From positions 496,001-560,000 of the forward strand of contig NZ_FMZC01000001.1 in assembly GCF_900102625.1 (NCBI RefSeq): a DNA stretch of 64,000 nucleotides. The letters are read 5' to 3'. Numbering within the stretch: position 1 is the stretch's first letter; every line of letters begins with the position of its first letter. Below are positions 1-9,852 of the stretch, in pieces. This DNA comes from Paracidovorax valerianellae (GTDB taxonomy: Bacteria; Pseudomonadota; Gammaproteobacteria; Burkholderiales; Burkholderiaceae_C). The notes beneath the pieces are model-generated. The model was not told where the DNA came from. It did no database searches and saw nothing but the letters and a program-made list of their open reading frames with translations. The position numbers were made by a program, and so were the translations under genes.

Positions 1-451
1 GCACTGGAAGCGCGAAGGCAGCCGCGCCGAGCAGCTGGTGATGAGCTTTCACGGCATTCCCGCACGCAACGTGCAGCTGGGCGACCCGTACCAGCAGGAA
101 TGTCTGACGACCGCCACGCTGGTGGCCGAGGCGCTGGGCCTGTCGCCCGACGCGTACCGGGTGACCTTTCAGTCCCGCTTCGGCAAGGCCCGCTGGCTGG
201 AGCCCTACACCGAACCCACGCTCATCGAAATGGCCCAGGCCGGCACGCGCAGCGTGGACGTGATGTGCCCAGGCTTTCCGTGCGACTGCCTCGAAACGCT
301 GGAAGAAATCAACCAGGAGGCGCGCGAAGCCTTCCTGCACGCGGGCGGCAAGGAGTTTCGCTACATCCCCTGCATGAACGACGACAACGCGTGGATCACC
401 GGCCTGAGCCAGATCGCCCAGCAGCACCTGCAGGGGTGGGACCGGCCCTGA
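1..451 (+). CDS. hemH: Ferrochelatase, C-terminal part (5' end outside window)
   Basis: Ferrochelatase inserts Fe2+ into protoporphyrin IX, the last step of protoheme synthesis, at the cytoplasmic face of the membrane. The reading frame is open from base 2 with no start inside the window, so only about the last 149 residues are seen. Family signatures are present: SFHGIP (with the metal-binding His), GDPYQQEC, FQSRFGKARWLEPYT and CPGFPCDCLETLEEI. It ends with TGA at 449-451. The following 224 bases up to cysC show no gene and no clear terminator. Confidence 0.95.
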   Translation, partial: HWKREGSRAEQLVMSFHGIPARNVQLGDPYQQECLTTATLVAEALGLSPDAYRVTFQSRFGKARWLEPYTEPTLIEMAQAGTRSVDVMCPGFPCDCLETLEEINQEAREAFLHAGGKEFRYIPCMNDDNAWITGLSQIAQQHLQGWDRP

Positions 452-675
452 CCGGCTCCGGGTGCCCTCCGCGTCATCGCCCTGCGTGCCTGGGTGACAA
501 GGCAGATCAAGACACTTTTCGCTACGGATGAGCGGCGGCGTTTCGTGGAAAAATTGGCACTTCCCAGCCCTCTGATGCAACCATCGGCGGGCGCAGAAAG
601 CCGAGTGCCGTGGCAACGCATTCCGCCGCCACGGTTGACCGGCTGCCTGCGTGCCGCCCGACCGAACACACCGGC

Positions 676-1215
676 ATGAATCTTTCCGCCCACCCCCGAA
701 CTGTCTGGCTCACCGGCCTGTCCGGCGCCGGCAAGACTACCCTGGCGAACGCGTTCGCCCACCAACTGAAGTCCCATGGCACGGCCTGCACCGTGCTGGA
801 TGGCGACGCGCTGCGCAACGGGCTCAATGCATCGCTGGGTTTCACCCAGGCTGACCGCAGCGAGAACATCCGCCGCACTGCGGAAGTGGCGCGCCTCTTC
901 AACGATGCGGGACTCTGGGTGGTGGCCGCCTTGATCTCGCCGCACGACGAAGACCGCCAGCGGGTGCGCGAGATCGTCGGGCACGACCGTTGCCGGCTGG
1001 TGTGGGTGCGCACGCCCCTGGCCGTCTGCGAAGCGCGCGACCCCAAGGGCCTGTACGCCCGCGCCCGGTCCGGCTGCCTTCCGGGATTCACCGGCGTGGG
1101 CGCAACCTATGAAGAGCCGTGGGATGCGGACTTCGAGATCGACACGACGGGCGCTTCGGTGCAGGAATGCGTCCAGGCGCTGTGGACCGCGCAGGGCCCC
1201 GTGCAAGCCGGCTAG
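676..1215 (+). CDS. cysC: Adenylyl-sulfate kinase
   Basis: Phosphorylates adenosine 5'-phosphosulfate (APS) to PAPS with ATP in sulfate activation. The 179-residue protein has a P-loop GLSGAGKT at residues 14-21, the APS-binding DGDALRNGL and DRSENIRR segments, and the FTGVGATYEEP block near the C-terminus, as in stand-alone CysC proteins. I chose the ATG at 676 because homology begins there; the frame is open upstream to 610, but that extension looks non-coding. No clear Shine-Dalgarno sequence is visible. It converges on the PHB oligomer hydrolase, with repeat copy R1 between them. Confidence 0.92.
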   Translation: MNLSAHPRTVWLTGLSGAGKTTLANAFAHQLKSHGTACTVLDGDALRNGLNASLGFTQADRSENIRRTAEVARLFNDAGLWVVAALISPHDEDRQRVREIVGHDRCRLVWVRTPLAVCEARDPKGLYARARSGCLPGFTGVGATYEEPWDADFEIDTTGASVQECVQALWTAQGPVQAG

Positions 1216-1279
1216 GACGCCGGCCCGCCGCCCGGTCGGCCGCTGGAGCTTCAGTATTCGAATGGCGGCAGACTTGGAG

Positions 1280-1337
1280 CCAAAAAGGCCACCAGCTCAA
1301 TGAAATCAACGGTGTATCGCTATTAATTCAATAGCAA
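1280..1337 (-). repeat. Palindromic repeat copy R1 (intergenic)
   Basis: Read on the minus strand this has the AT palindrome GCTATTGAATTAATAGC, then GATACACCGTTGATTTCATT and GAGCTGGTGGCCTTTTT. It aligns almost base for base with copy R3 at 50656, including the shared ATAGCGATACACCG and GGCCTTTTT blocks. It lies between the convergent 3' ends of cysC and the PHB oligomer hydrolase, where it might also act as a terminator hairpin. Confidence 0.75.
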
Positions 1338-1388
1338 AAAACACCGTTGATCCTTTCGCCGCTCATCCGTCAGAGCGGCCGGCTCAGG

Positions 1389-3524
1389 TCACTCCGGTAC
1401 GGCGATCGCACCGCTCGTGATGTTGATCGCATTGCCGTTCACGGGGGTGGCCGCGATGGCCGGCACGTTGGCAGCGGTGATGGCGGGCGCGCTGCCCGGC
1501 GTGCCGCCGCGCGGCACCGTGCGCACCACCTGGCTGGCGGGCAGCGCCGTGCCGTTGGCCAGGTGGTCGTACATGGCGTCGAGCGCGCGGTTCAGGTACA
1601 CGTGCAGCGGGATGTAGCGCGAGTCGTAGCCCGCCAGCACGCCGGGCAGGCCGATGAAGCTGTCGAAATGCTGGGCGTTCGTCACTTCGATGTAGCGCAG
1701 GCGGCTGGTGGAGCCTTCCACCCGGCGGTTCAGCGCGGCGTAGGGGCGCGAGGTGTGGTTGACGGGCAGCAAGGCATTGGAGCGGCCGTGCACGATGATG
1801 GCCGGCTTGCCGCGCAGGTTGCCGCTGCGGCGCGTTTCGTCCACGCCGGCCTGCAGCCTGCGGGCTGCGTCGTCGGTGCCGGTCACCAGGTTGCGCAGGC
1901 ACAGCGCGCCTTCCAGGTTCCAGTTGCGCACGCCGGCCGCGTTCTGCGACAGCACATCGCGCGCAGGGCCGCCCTGGCTGCGGTTGTTGACGAGTTGCAC
2001 GCCTGCCGATGGCGGCACGCCGTTGCCGGTGGCGAACATGTCGGCCAGCGCCGCGGGCGCCAGGGGCGTGACCGCGCCCTGCGCCGTGGTTGCCGCGAAG
2101 CTGTAGCCACACAGGTTGTCTTTCACGCTGGAGCGCGAGAGCGCATTCGCGAAGGTCACCGCCACGGCGGGCACGACCTCGAAGCCGGCGAGCGATGCGT
2201 ATTGCGCGACCGATTCGGCCTCCCAGCCGTAGGCGCGCATGCGGGCCAGCGCCTGTTCGGCCAGCGCGACGGTGCTGCCGCCGGTGATGAGCCCCTGCGC
2301 GCGCAGCGCTTCGCAGCGGTTGGATGCGATGGGCAGCGACGGGCTGGCAAAGCCGATGGCGAAGGTGCTGGCGTAAGGGCTGTCGCTGATGGAGGGCGCC
2401 AGCGCGGCGCACGCCTGGTACAGCTGCGCGTAGGTGGTGTAGTCGATCAGCGTGCGGCTGTTCACCGTCACGTCCGCATTCCCGCGGCGCACCGTGACGC
2501 CGGGGTTGGCCGGCAGCTCCACCGCAGGTTCCGACACGGCCACGCCGCCAATCAGGCCCTGCGTGTCCTGCTCGGCCGCGGCGATGGCAGCGGCCCCGCC
2601 GTTGGACAGGCTGGAGGCGATGACGATGGTGTTGGTCGGCTTGAACGTGCGCAGCCGCTGTCCGCCCGGGGACAGGTCGCCGAAGCGCTCGTTGATGACG
2701 TAAAAGCCCATCTCCACCGCCCGCAGCGTGGCCAGGCCCCAGTCTTTTTCAGGGTTCTGGCCCGAGTGCGCATGCTTGAAGGCGAAGCGGTTGGGCGTGG
2801 CGGTGTTGAACGCGGCCAGATCGGCGGCCGACAGGCCGGCGTTGAACGCGGCGCTGGTGCCCGCCGAGGTGGCCGAAGCGCGCGTGCCGTCGATCAGCGG
2901 CACGGTGTCGGCCTGCAGGTCGTGCGGGGCGGCGCCGGTGCCCTTGTCGGTATAGGCCACGGCGCAGCCGCGCTTCAGGCCCCATTCGCCGGTGGACATG
3001 CCGCCGTAGATGCCGCGCGAGCCCGAGGCCGTGGCGGTGATGATGCAGGGCTTGGCCGGGTTGAAGGTGTCGGGCACCTGCACCATCAGCGTGACGTTCT
3101 GGCGGCCCGAGCCGTCGTCGTAGTAGGCGATGGTTTCGGTGCCGGCGATCTTGCCCTCGCCCGCCGTCACGCGGCCCTGCGCATCCACATTGGGACCGTA
3201 GAGCGTGCCGTAGCCGCCCGCCGCCGTCATGTCCAGCAGGGCGCGGTAATTGGTATAGATGGCATTGCGGCGCATTTCGCCGGCCGTGGGCTGGTCGCCC
3301 TCGTAGCCCGGCGCCTGCGGATCGGCCAGGCCCGTGCGGCCCAGGCCGGCCGTCAGCAGGTCGTCGTCCACGCCGTCGTAGGCCGCCTGGCGCAGGCTGG
3401 CCAGATAGGAGGGACGCACGTTGAAATCGAAGTCGACGGTGTTGCCGCCACCACCGCCGCAAGCGGCCAGGAGGGCGGCGGTCAGGGCGGCCAGGGCGAT
3501 GGCGCGGGGAATGAGCGGTCGCAT
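1389..3524 (-). CDS. D-(-)-3-hydroxybutyrate oligomer hydrolase (lipoprotein)
   Basis: Hydrolyses 3-hydroxybutyrate oligomers released from polyhydroxybutyrate to the monomer; family of the Ralstonia oligomer hydrolases. The 711-residue size fits the family. The start at 3524 follows a good AGGAG site and gives a lipoprotein signal with lipobox LLAAC at residues 18-22, followed by a run of glycines. The likely catalytic Ser, near residue 306, lies in the motif SSLSNGG. The frame continues 51 codons upstream, but that part lacks a ribosome-binding site. The lipobox suggests it is exported and lipid-anchored. I am sure of the family and less sure whether the enzyme acts outside or inside the cell. 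Confidence 0.88.
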   Translation of the reverse strand: MRPLIPRAIALAALTAALLAACGGGGGNTVDFDFNVRPSYLASLRQAAYDGVDDDLLTAGLGRTGLADPQAPGYEGDQPTAGEMRRNAIYTNYRALLDMTAAGGYGTLYGPNVDAQGRVTAGEGKIAGTETIAYYDDGSGRQNVTLMVQVPDTFNPAKPCIITATASGSRGIYGGMSTGEWGLKRGCAVAYTDKGTGAAPHDLQADTVPLIDGTRASATSAGTSAAFNAGLSAADLAAFNTATPNRFAFKHAHSGQNPEKDWGLATLRAVEMGFYVINERFGDLSPGGQRLRTFKPTNTIVIASSLSNGGAAAIAAAEQDTQGLIGGVAVSEPAVELPANPGVTVRRGNADVTVNSRTLIDYTTYAQLYQACAALAPSISDSPYASTFAIGFASPSLPIASNRCEALRAQGLITGGSTVALAEQALARMRAYGWEAESVAQYASLAGFEVVPAVAVTFANALSRSSVKDNLCGYSFAATTAQGAVTPLAPAALADMFATGNGVPPSAGVQLVNNRSQGGPARDVLSQNAAGVRNWNLEGALCLRNLVTGTDDAARRLQAGVDETRRSGNLRGKPAIIVHGRSNALLPVNHTSRPYAALNRRVEGSTSRLRYIEVTNAQHFDSFIGLPGVLAGYDSRYIPLHVYLNRALDAMYDHLANGTALPASQVVRTVPRGGTPGSAPAITAANVPAIAATPVNGNAINITSGAIAVPE

Positions 3525-3675
3525 CGGGAAATCTCCTGCAGCGGGGAAACGGAATGAAATTGTCGTGGGGAGTATGCAATGCGCCCTCAGGGGTGATGCC
3601 AATGGCGCGGCACCACAAGGCGTTGCAACTTTTCCAGCGCGAATCATGCCACGCTGAGGAATTTGCGCCAAAAAC

Positions 3676-3700
3676 AATGCGAACCATTCGCAATATCATT
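3676..3700 (+). promoter_or_regulatory. Probable Fur box
   Basis: The sequence contains the imperfect palindrome ATGCGAA-CCA-TTCGCAAT followed by ATCATT. This resembles beta-proteobacterial Fur sites, which have ATGCGAAT/ATTCTCAT half-sites. It sits just upstream of a TAAAAT hexamer and ahead of the siderophore receptor unit, so iron-dependent repression is the natural reading. This is pattern-based only. Confidence 0.6.
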
Positions 3701-3738
3701 TAAAATCGCGGCCTTGCAAAACAGCGCCCTGGTGGGGA

Positions 3739-3762
3739 GCCCCGGGGGTCCGTCCCCGGGGC
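3739..3762 (+). promoter_or_regulatory. Perfect 9-bp GC inverted repeat in the presumed 5' leader
   Basis: GCCCCGGGG and CCCCGGGGC are separated by 6 bases, between the Fur-like promoter region and the first start codon at 3833. It has no U-tract, so it is more likely an RNA structural element or an attenuator-like hairpin than a simple terminator. Confidence 0.4.
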
Positions 3763-3832
3763 GTTCGCTGCGCCCCGCTGGCTTTGCGCGGCGGCCCTGC
3801 CCCGCCATCACCCTCCCGATTGCGCCCCGCCC

Positions 3833-4051
3833 ATGCCACCCACCGATCAACCGACCCATCTGCGCCCCACACCCGGCGGCTTTCTTCCACTGTGGGGCTG
3901 GCCGATCGCGCTGGGCCTGCTGACCGCCACCGGTTTGCTGAGCGCCCTGGTGAGCGATGGGTGGGGAGATGTCTGGTCCTGGATCGCCCTGGGCCTGCCG
4001 GTGGCCGTGATGGCATGGTTCGGCCTGCGCCGACGTTCCTCTCAGCGCTGA
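3833..4051 (+). CDS. Small membrane protein preceding a siderophore receptor
   Basis: A 72-residue protein with two probable membrane segments (about residues 17-38 and 47-65) and a basic C-terminal tail GLRRRSSQR. I do not recognise a named domain. It lies downstream of a Fur-like box and 131 bases before the TonB-dependent receptor gene on the same strand, so it is probably transcribed with the iron-uptake genes. The ATG at 3833 has no strong ribosome-binding site. A helper role in siderophore uptake is only inferred from position. Confidence 0.6.
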   Translation: MPPTDQPTHLRPTPGGFLPLWGWPIALGLLTATGLLSALVSDGWGDVWSWIALGLPVAVMAWFGLRRRSSQR

Positions 4052-4182
4052 AACGCCTGCGGCCCGATGCCTCGCCCCATGCTGGCCCGATGCCCGCCGC
4101 CCGCCGCCCGCCGCCGCCGCGCCCCAGTCTCGCTGCCTTGCCGCGCCGCTGTCCTGATCTCTTCCCTTCCTTGCCCTGATCC

Positions 4183-6399
4183 ATGTCCATGAACCAGCAC
4201 ACCCCCATCGCCCTGGCCGTCGCAATGGCCCTCGCCACCTTCGCGGGCCATGCCAGCGCCCAGGCCGCGGCAGCGCCTGCGGATGCACCGACCCTGCCGA
4301 CCGTGACGGTGGGCGCCAGTGCCGACGCTTCGGCACAGGGCCTGTCGCCCGCCTATCCCGGCGGCCAAGTGGCGCGTGGCGGGCGGGCCGGCATTCTGGG
4401 CACGCGCGATGCGATGGAGACGCCATTCAGCATCACCAGCTACACCAATGAGCTGATTCAGGACCGGCAGGCGCGCAGCGTGGGCGAAGTGCTGCAGAAC
4501 GATGCCGGCGTGCGGCTGGCGCGCGGGTTCGGCAACTTCCAGGAAACGTACTTCATCCGCGGCTTTTTGCTGGATTCGGACGACGTGGCCTACAACGGCC
4601 TGTACAGCCTGCTGCCGCGCCAGTACATCGCCACCGAACTGTTCGAGCGCGTGGAACTGCTGCGCGGCGCTTCGGCATTTCTGAATGGCGCGGCGCCCAA
4701 CGGCGGCGGCATCGGCGGTGCGATCAACCTGCTGCCCAAGCGGGCACCGAACGAGCCGCTGTCGCGCGTGACCGTGGGCACGGGATCGGGCGGCTACGGC
4801 ATGGTGTCCACTGATATTGCACGCCGCTTCGGCCCCGACCAGAGCACCGGCATCCGCCTGAACGCGGCCTACCGCGACGGCGACACGGCCGTCGACCATG
4901 AAAAAAACCAACTCGGCCTGCTGTCGGTGGGACTGGACTGGCGCAGCCGCGACGTGCGCCTGTCGGGCGACATCGGCTGGCAGGACAACAAGCTCAAGGG
5001 CACGCGCACCAATGTGTCGCTGAGCGGCGCGAACGCCAATTTCATTCCGGCCGCACCGGACGCCTCGGCCAACTTCTCGCAGCCCTGGACCTATTCCAAC
5101 GAACGCGATGTGTTCGGCACTTTCCGCGGCGAAGTGGACATCACCCCCGACATGACGGCCTGGGGCGCATGGGGCATGCGCCGCAGCGAAGAATCCAACT
5201 CGCTGGCAAACCTGACCGTGAACGATTCGACCACGGGCGCAGGCAGCACCTACCGCTTCGACAACACCCGCAAGGACCGCGTGAACACGGGCGAGCTCGG
5301 CGTGCGCGGCAAGGCCCGCACGGGCAGCGTGGGTCACGAATGGGTGGCCTCGGCTTCGTACTTCGAGGCGGAAAAGGACAACGCCTATGCGTTCGACTTC
5401 CTGAACACGCGCCCGGGCAGCCTGTATGCCTACACGCCCTACGCCCAGCCCGCCTTCAGCGCGAACGCGGGATACGGCGGCGTGCTGGCCAACCCCAACC
5501 TGAACGGCCGCACGCGCATGACCAGCTTCGCGCTGGGCGACACCCTGTCGTTCGTGCAGGACACCGTGCTCGTCACGCTGGGCCTGCGCCACCAGAAGCT
5601 CGACATCGCCGACTACGCCTACGGCACCTCGGCCCTCACGAACCGCTATGAGCAAAGCCGCACCAGCCCGCTGGCCAGCGCCGTGTTCAAGGCCAGCAAG
5701 CAGCTGTCGGTGTATGCCAACTACGTCGAGAGCCTGAGCAAGGGCGAAGCCGCGCCCGCCACGGCCAACGGCACGCCGGTGGTCAACCGCGGCGAGCAGT
5801 TGTCGCCCTATGTCGCCAAGCAAAAGGAAATCGGCCTCAAGTACGACGCCGGCCGCATCGGCGGCTCGCTGGCGCTGTTCAGCACGACCAAGCCGCGCGC
5901 CATCGTGAATGGGGCCAACGTGTTCACCGCGTCCGGCAAGGACCGCCACCAGGGCGTGGAGCTGAACGTGTACGGCGAAGCCATGCGCGGCCTTCGCGTG
6001 CTGGGCGGCGCGACCTGGCTCGACGCCAAGCAGCGCGAGACCGGCAATGCCGCGCTCAACGGCAACCGCGTGATCGGCGTGCCGCGCCTGCAGGCCAACC
6101 TGGGCGCCGAGTGGGACGTGCCCGGCGCGCAAGGCCTGGCGCTGGATGCCCGCGTGGTGCGCACCGGCGCCACCTACGCCAACGATGCCAACACCCTGCG
6201 CGTTCCCGCTTGGACGCGCCTGGACCTGGGCGTGCGCTACGCCACCGAATGGAGCGGCCGCCTGGTCACCCTGCGCGCCCGCGTGGACAACGCCACCGAC
6301 CGCAACTACTGGGCCTCGGCCGGCGGCTACCCAGGCTCCGGCTACCTGGTGGTGGCGGCGCCCCGCACGTTCACGCTGAGCGCCAGCGTGGATTTCTGA
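4183..6399 (+). CDS. TonB-dependent siderophore receptor
   Basis: Outer-membrane receptor that imports a ferric siderophore using TonB energy. The 738-residue protein has a signal peptide ending at AHASAQA (about residue 27), a plug domain with TPFSITSYT and SVGEVLQNDAGVR, the receptor signature FIRGFLL, and RVELLRGASAFLNG. The rest is a beta-barrel ending in the C-terminal Phe needed for barrel assembly (SASVDF). It lies between the small membrane protein and the PepSY protein. The siderophore cannot be told from sequence alone; the plug resembles hydroxamate/catecholate receptors of the FhuE/FpvA type. Confidence 0.93.
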   Translation: MSMNQHTPIALAVAMALATFAGHASAQAAAAPADAPTLPTVTVGASADASAQGLSPAYPGGQVARGGRAGILGTRDAMETPFSITSYTNELIQDRQARSVGEVLQNDAGVRLARGFGNFQETYFIRGFLLDSDDVAYNGLYSLLPRQYIATELFERVELLRGASAFLNGAAPNGGGIGGAINLLPKRAPNEPLSRVTVGTGSGGYGMVSTDIARRFGPDQSTGIRLNAAYRDGDTAVDHEKNQLGLLSVGLDWRSRDVRLSGDIGWQDNKLKGTRTNVSLSGANANFIPAAPDASANFSQPWTYSNERDVFGTFRGEVDITPDMTAWGAWGMRRSEESNSLANLTVNDSTTGAGSTYRFDNTRKDRVNTGELGVRGKARTGSVGHEWVASASYFEAEKDNAYAFDFLNTRPGSLYAYTPYAQPAFSANAGYGGVLANPNLNGRTRMTSFALGDTLSFVQDTVLVTLGLRHQKLDIADYAYGTSALTNRYEQSRTSPLASAVFKASKQLSVYANYVESLSKGEAAPATANGTPVVNRGEQLSPYVAKQKEIGLKYDAGRIGGSLALFSTTKPRAIVNGANVFTASGKDRHQGVELNVYGEAMRGLRVLGGATWLDAKQRETGNAALNGNRVIGVPRLQANLGAEWDVPGAQGLALDARVVRTGATYANDANTLRVPAWTRLDLGVRYATEWSGRLVTLRARVDNATDRNYWASAGGYPGSGYLVVAAPRTFTLSASVDF

Positions 6400-6457
6400 T
6401 CCACGCCGTCACGACACACACCGCATCGCACCGCACCGCACCAACCCTCGCCCGACC

Positions 6458-7654
6458 ATGCTGACTGCACGCTCCCTCAAGACCTGGACCTGGCTGCACA
6501 AGTGGAGCAGCCTGGTCTGCACCGTGTTCATGCTGCTGCTGTGCCTGACCGGCCTGCCGCTCATCTTCCACCACGAGATCGGACACCTGCTCGGCACGGA
6601 AGTGGAAGCGCCGCCGATGCCGGCCGGCACGCCCCACGTCAGCCTGGACCGGGTGCTGGAAGTGGCGCGCGCGCAGCACCCCGACCGCGTGGTGCAGTTC
6701 GCCTCGCAGCCCGAGGACAGCACCGACCTGTGGTTCACCACGCTCACGCCCACGCCGGCCCCCACGGACGATTTCCGCTCGGTGGCGGTGGACGCGCGCA
6801 CCGCGAAGGTGCTGGCGCAGCCCCGCTTCGACGAGGGGTTCATGTACGTGATGTTCAAGCTGCACGTGGACTTGTTCGCCGGCCTGCCCGGCAAGCTGTT
6901 CCTCGGCTTCATGGGCCTGCTGCTGCTCGTGGCCATCGTCACTGGCGTGGTGCTGTACGCGCCCTTCATGCGCAAGCTGCGCTTCGGCGAAGTGCGGCGC
7001 GAGCGTTCCACCCGCGTGAAGTGGCTGGACCTGCACAACCTGCTGGGCATCGTCACGCTGGTGTGGGCCTTCGTGGTGGGCGGCACCGGCATGATCAACA
7101 CCTGGGCCGACCTGCTCATCAAATACTGGCAATACGACGAGCTGAGCGCGCTGCTGGCGCCTTATCAAGGCCAGGCGGTGACGCCCGTGGCCGAGCGCGC
7201 TTCGGTGCAGAAGTCGTTGGACGCCGCGCTGGCCCGTGCACCGGGCACCAAGCTGTCGTTCATCGCGTTTCCGGGCACGTCCTATTCCAGCCCGCACCAC
7301 CACACCTTCTTCCTGCGCGGCAACGAGCCGCTCACCTCGCGGCTGCTGCAGCCCGTGCTGGTGGATGCCAAGACGGCCGAGGTCACCGCAGCTCCCAAGT
7401 TGCCGTGGTACCTGACGGCGCTGCTGGTGTCGCAGCCGCTGCACTTCGGCGATTACGGCGGCATGCCGATGAAGATCATCTGGGCCTTGCTGGACATCGC
7501 CACCATCATCGTGCTGGGCAGCGGCCTCTACCTGTGGCTGGGTCGCCGCAAATCGAGCGCCGCGGCGACGGCAGGCGCCGCTGGCGCAAGCCCTGCCAGC
7601 GGCGAGGCCACCCTGGCCTCCCCGCTGACGGCACGCACCCCCGTCAGGCGGTAG
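6458..7654 (+). CDS. PepSY-associated membrane protein (iron-uptake type)
   Basis: A 398-residue PepSY-TM family protein. It starts with an amphipathic/TM block containing [20 protein letters not shown], then an extracytoplasmic PepSY segment (about 60-145), two central TM helices including [16 protein letters not shown] and [14 protein letters not shown], a second PepSY segment, and a last TM (about 345-370). Members are commonly encoded beside TonB receptors and are thought to act in ferric-siderophore handling or reduction in the inner membrane. It begins 58 bases after the receptor and is probably in its operon. Its stop overlaps the stop region of tctA on the other strand by 11 bases. 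Confidence 0.85.
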   Translation: MLTARSLKTWTWLHKWSSLVCTVFMLLLCLTGLPLIFHHEIGHLLGTEVEAPPMPAGTPHVSLDRVLEVARAQHPDRVVQFASQPEDSTDLWFTTLTPTPAPTDDFRSVAVDARTAKVLAQPRFDEGFMYVMFKLHVDLFAGLPGKLFLGFMGLLLLVAIVTGVVLYAPFMRKLRFGEVRRERSTRVKWLDLHNLLGIVTLVWAFVVGGTGMINTWADLLIKYWQYDELSALLAPYQGQAVTPVAERASVQKSLDAALARAPGTKLSFIAFPGTSYSSPHHHTFFLRGNEPLTSRLLQPVLVDAKTAEVTAAPKLPWYLTALLVSQPLHFGDYGGMPMKIIWALLDIATIIVLGSGLYLWLGRRKSSAAATAGAAGASPASGEATLASPLTARTPVRR

Positions 7655-9155
7655 CCACGGCCAGACGGCGCGCGGCCCAGCCGCGCATCACGCGGGGCAC
7701 GATCAGCACGGCCACCACGATCACCATCAGCGCCAGCGACATCGGGCGCGTGACGAAGATGGACCAGCTGCCCTCGCCGATCGAAATGGCGTTGCGCATC
7801 TGGGCCTCGGCCAGAGGGCCGAGGATCATGCCCACCACCACGGGGGCGGTGGGGAAGTCGAAGCGCCGCATCAGCACACCCAGCAGGCCGATGCCATACA
7901 GCAGGAACAGATCGAAAGCGCTCTGGCGCATGCCGTAGGCACCCACCGTGGCGAAGATCAGGATGCCCGCGTACAGCTGGGGCTTCGGAATCTTGAGCAG
8001 CTTGACCCACAGGCCCACCATGGGCAGGTTCAACACCAGCAGCATCACGTTGCCGATGTACAGCGAGGCGATCAGCGCCCACACCAGCGTGGCCGACGTG
8101 GTGAACAGCTGCGGGCCGGGGTTGATGCCGTAGTTCTGGAACGCGCCCAGCAGAACCGCCGTGGTGTTGGAGGTCGGAATGCCCAGCGTGAGCAGCGGAA
8201 TCATCGCGGCGGTCACCGTGGCGTTGTTGGCGGCTTCGGGGCCGGCCACGCCTTCGATCGCGCCTTCCTTGCCGAACTCGGCCTTGTCCTCGCCCTTGGC
8301 CAGCTTTTTTTCCATCGCGTAGCTGAGGAAGGTCGGGATCTCGGTGCCGCCGGCGGGAATGCAGCCGAACGGCGTGCCGATCAGCGTGCCACGCAGCCAT
8401 GCGGGGATGGACCGCTTCCAGTCGCGCTTTGTCATGTGCACGCGGCCCATGCGGTTGCGCGATTCGGTCACGCGGCCTTCGTACATCGCGGCATGCAGCA
8501 CCTCGGCCACGGCGAAGAGGCCCACCGCCACCAAGACGATGTCGATGCCGTCCAGCAGCTCGGGCTGGCCGGCCGTGTAGCGGGCCGCGCCGGAAATCTG
8601 GTCCATGCCGATCAGGCCGGCGGCCAGGCCCACGAACAGTGCCGTCATGCCGCGCACCGTGCTCTTGCCCAGCACCGCGCTCACCGTGGTGAACGCCAGC
8701 ACCATCAGCATGAAATATTCCGGCGGCCCCAGGCGCACGGCGAAGTCCGCCACGTAAGGCGCGAACAGCGTCACCACCACCGTGGCGATGGTGCCCGCCA
8801 CGAACGAGCCGATCGCCGCAGTGGCCAGCGCGGCGCCCGCGCGGCCGCTCTTGGCCATCTTGTTGCCCTCCATGGCGGTGACCATGCTCGCGGTCTCCCC
8901 CGGCGTGTTCAGCAGGATCGACGTGGTCGATCCGCCATACATCGCGCCGTAGTAGATGCCGGCAAAGAAGATCATCGAGGCCGTCACTTCGACCTTGGCC
9001 GTGATCGGCAGCAGCATGGCCACCGCCACGGCGGGGCCGATGCCCGGCAGCACGCCCACGGCCGTGCCGAGTGCGCAGCCCACCAGGGCCCAGAGCAGAT
9101 TGGCCGGAGTGGCCGCGGTGGCGAAGCCCGCCAGCAATGCGTCGAAAATTTCCAT
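7644..9155 (-). CDS. tctA: Tripartite tricarboxylate transporter, large membrane subunit TctA
   Basis: The 12-TM permease subunit of the TTT (tripartite tricarboxylate transporter) family, moving citrate or a similar carboxylate with the periplasmic protein TctC. The 503-residue product has the conserved glycine-rich block [21 protein letters not shown] near residue 40 and the second conserved [22 protein letters not shown]. The start ATG (9153-9155) overlaps the tctB stop as ATGA, which argues for translational coupling. Its end overlaps the end of the convergent PepSY gene. Confidence 0.95.
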   Translation of the reverse strand: MEIFDALLAGFATAATPANLLWALVGCALGTAVGVLPGIGPAVAVAMLLPITAKVEVTASMIFFAGIYYGAMYGGSTTSILLNTPGETASMVTAMEGNKMAKSGRAGAALATAAIGSFVAGTIATVVVTLFAPYVADFAVRLGPPEYFMLMVLAFTTVSAVLGKSTVRGMTALFVGLAAGLIGMDQISGAARYTAGQPELLDGIDIVLVAVGLFAVAEVLHAAMYEGRVTESRNRMGRVHMTKRDWKRSIPAWLRGTLIGTPFGCIPAGGTEIPTFLSYAMEKKLAKGEDKAEFGKEGAIEGVAGPEAANNATVTAAMIPLLTLGIPTSNTTAVLLGAFQNYGINPGPQLFTTSATLVWALIASLYIGNVMLLVLNLPMVGLWVKLLKIPKPQLYAGILIFATVGAYGMRQSAFDLFLLYGIGLLGVLMRRFDFPTAPVVVGMILGPLAEAQMRNAISIGEGSWSIFVTRPMSLALMVIVVAVLIVPRVMRGWAARRLAVATA

Positions 9156-9718
9156 CACAGCCACCCTGTCTGCGTGAGCCCTGGCAGATTGATCGCCAGG
9201 AATTGCGTGAACATCCAATACACCGGCGCAGAGATCAGCGCCCCCGTGAGTACATCCGTGCCCCAGGTGCGGGCGCTACCGGCCGCGGGCTGGCCCGCAG
9301 CGCGGCGCAGGCCCTGCACCGCCAGCACGTAGCACAGCGTGCAACTCAGGATGAAGCCCACCGTGGCGATCAGCGCCGCATTCAGCAGCAGGCCGGCCGA
9401 CACCCAGACGAACGCCGCCTTGTTGGCACTGGCCGCACCGCCCGGGTCATCCATGGAGCGAAAGCCGCCCGAAAGCGCCTCCCACACCAGCACCGCGCCG
9501 CACAGCGCCAGCACAACCGCCACCAGCCAGGGCAGGAAGTTGGGGCCCACGCCGCCGTAGCCGGCGTTGGACGGAATGCTCAGCGCGCCGAAGGCCAGCG
9601 CGGCGGCGGTCAGCACCACGGCGGCGCCCACGGCGGCCTGCAGCCGCGCGCCCGGCGCCGCACCAGCGGCGGCATCCATCGAAGGAGGAGAAGAAGGGGA
9701 AACGATTGGCTCCGGCAT
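9155..9718 (-). CDS. tctB: Tripartite tricarboxylate transporter, small membrane subunit TctB
   Basis: A 187-residue protein with four predicted TM helices, as usual for TctB. It follows a low-complexity Ser/Pro/Ala N-terminus. I chose the ATG at 9718 because AAGGA lies 8 bases upstream; the frame is open for 15 more codons. It lies between tctC and tctA and shares four bases with the tctA start. The known role is as the small membrane partner of TctA in solute import. Confidence 0.92.
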   Translation of the reverse strand: MPEPIVSPSSPPSMDAAAGAAPGARLQAAVGAAVVLTAAALAFGALSIPSNAGYGGVGPNFLPWLVAVVLALCGAVLVWEALSGGFRSMDDPGGAASANKAAFVWVSAGLLLNAALIATVGFILSCTLCYVLAVQGLRRAAGQPAAGSARTWGTDVLTGALISAPVYWMFTQFLAINLPGLTQTGWL

Positions 9719-9852
9719 GCTCAATGTCCTTGGCACCCCGGGGCCACCGTGCCCGGAATGCATCGATCAGCGCTAGGGGCCCGGCGGCCGCGCAAGGCGC
9801 GGTGCCCAGCCCCGGCGAAGGGGCGGCACCGCAGGATGGGAACGAACGCCCG

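Larger units (their letters stand above)
3525..3832. other. Intergenic region: divergent promoter region with Fur-like site and GC hairpin
   Basis: 308 bases separate the PHB oligomer hydrolase from the rightward iron-uptake genes. It contains an AT-rich segment around 3660-3720 with a Fur-like palindrome and a TAAAAT candidate -10 at 3701-3706, then a perfect GC-rich inverted repeat at 3739-3762. No gene was found in it. Confidence 0.6.

Noticed and set aside
1347-3557. Long open frame on the plus strand (736 codons) opposite the PHB oligomer hydrolase
   Set aside because: It is rich in Arg, Gly, Val, His and Gln in the way antisense frames of high-GC genes are, and shows no domain. The minus-strand gene has clear family motifs, a ribosome-binding site and a lipobox.
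4042-6132. Long open frame on the minus strand (696 codons) opposite the siderophore receptor
   Set aside because: A shadow of the receptor gene: composition is typical antisense and no motif is visible, whereas the plus strand gives a complete TonB-dependent receptor.
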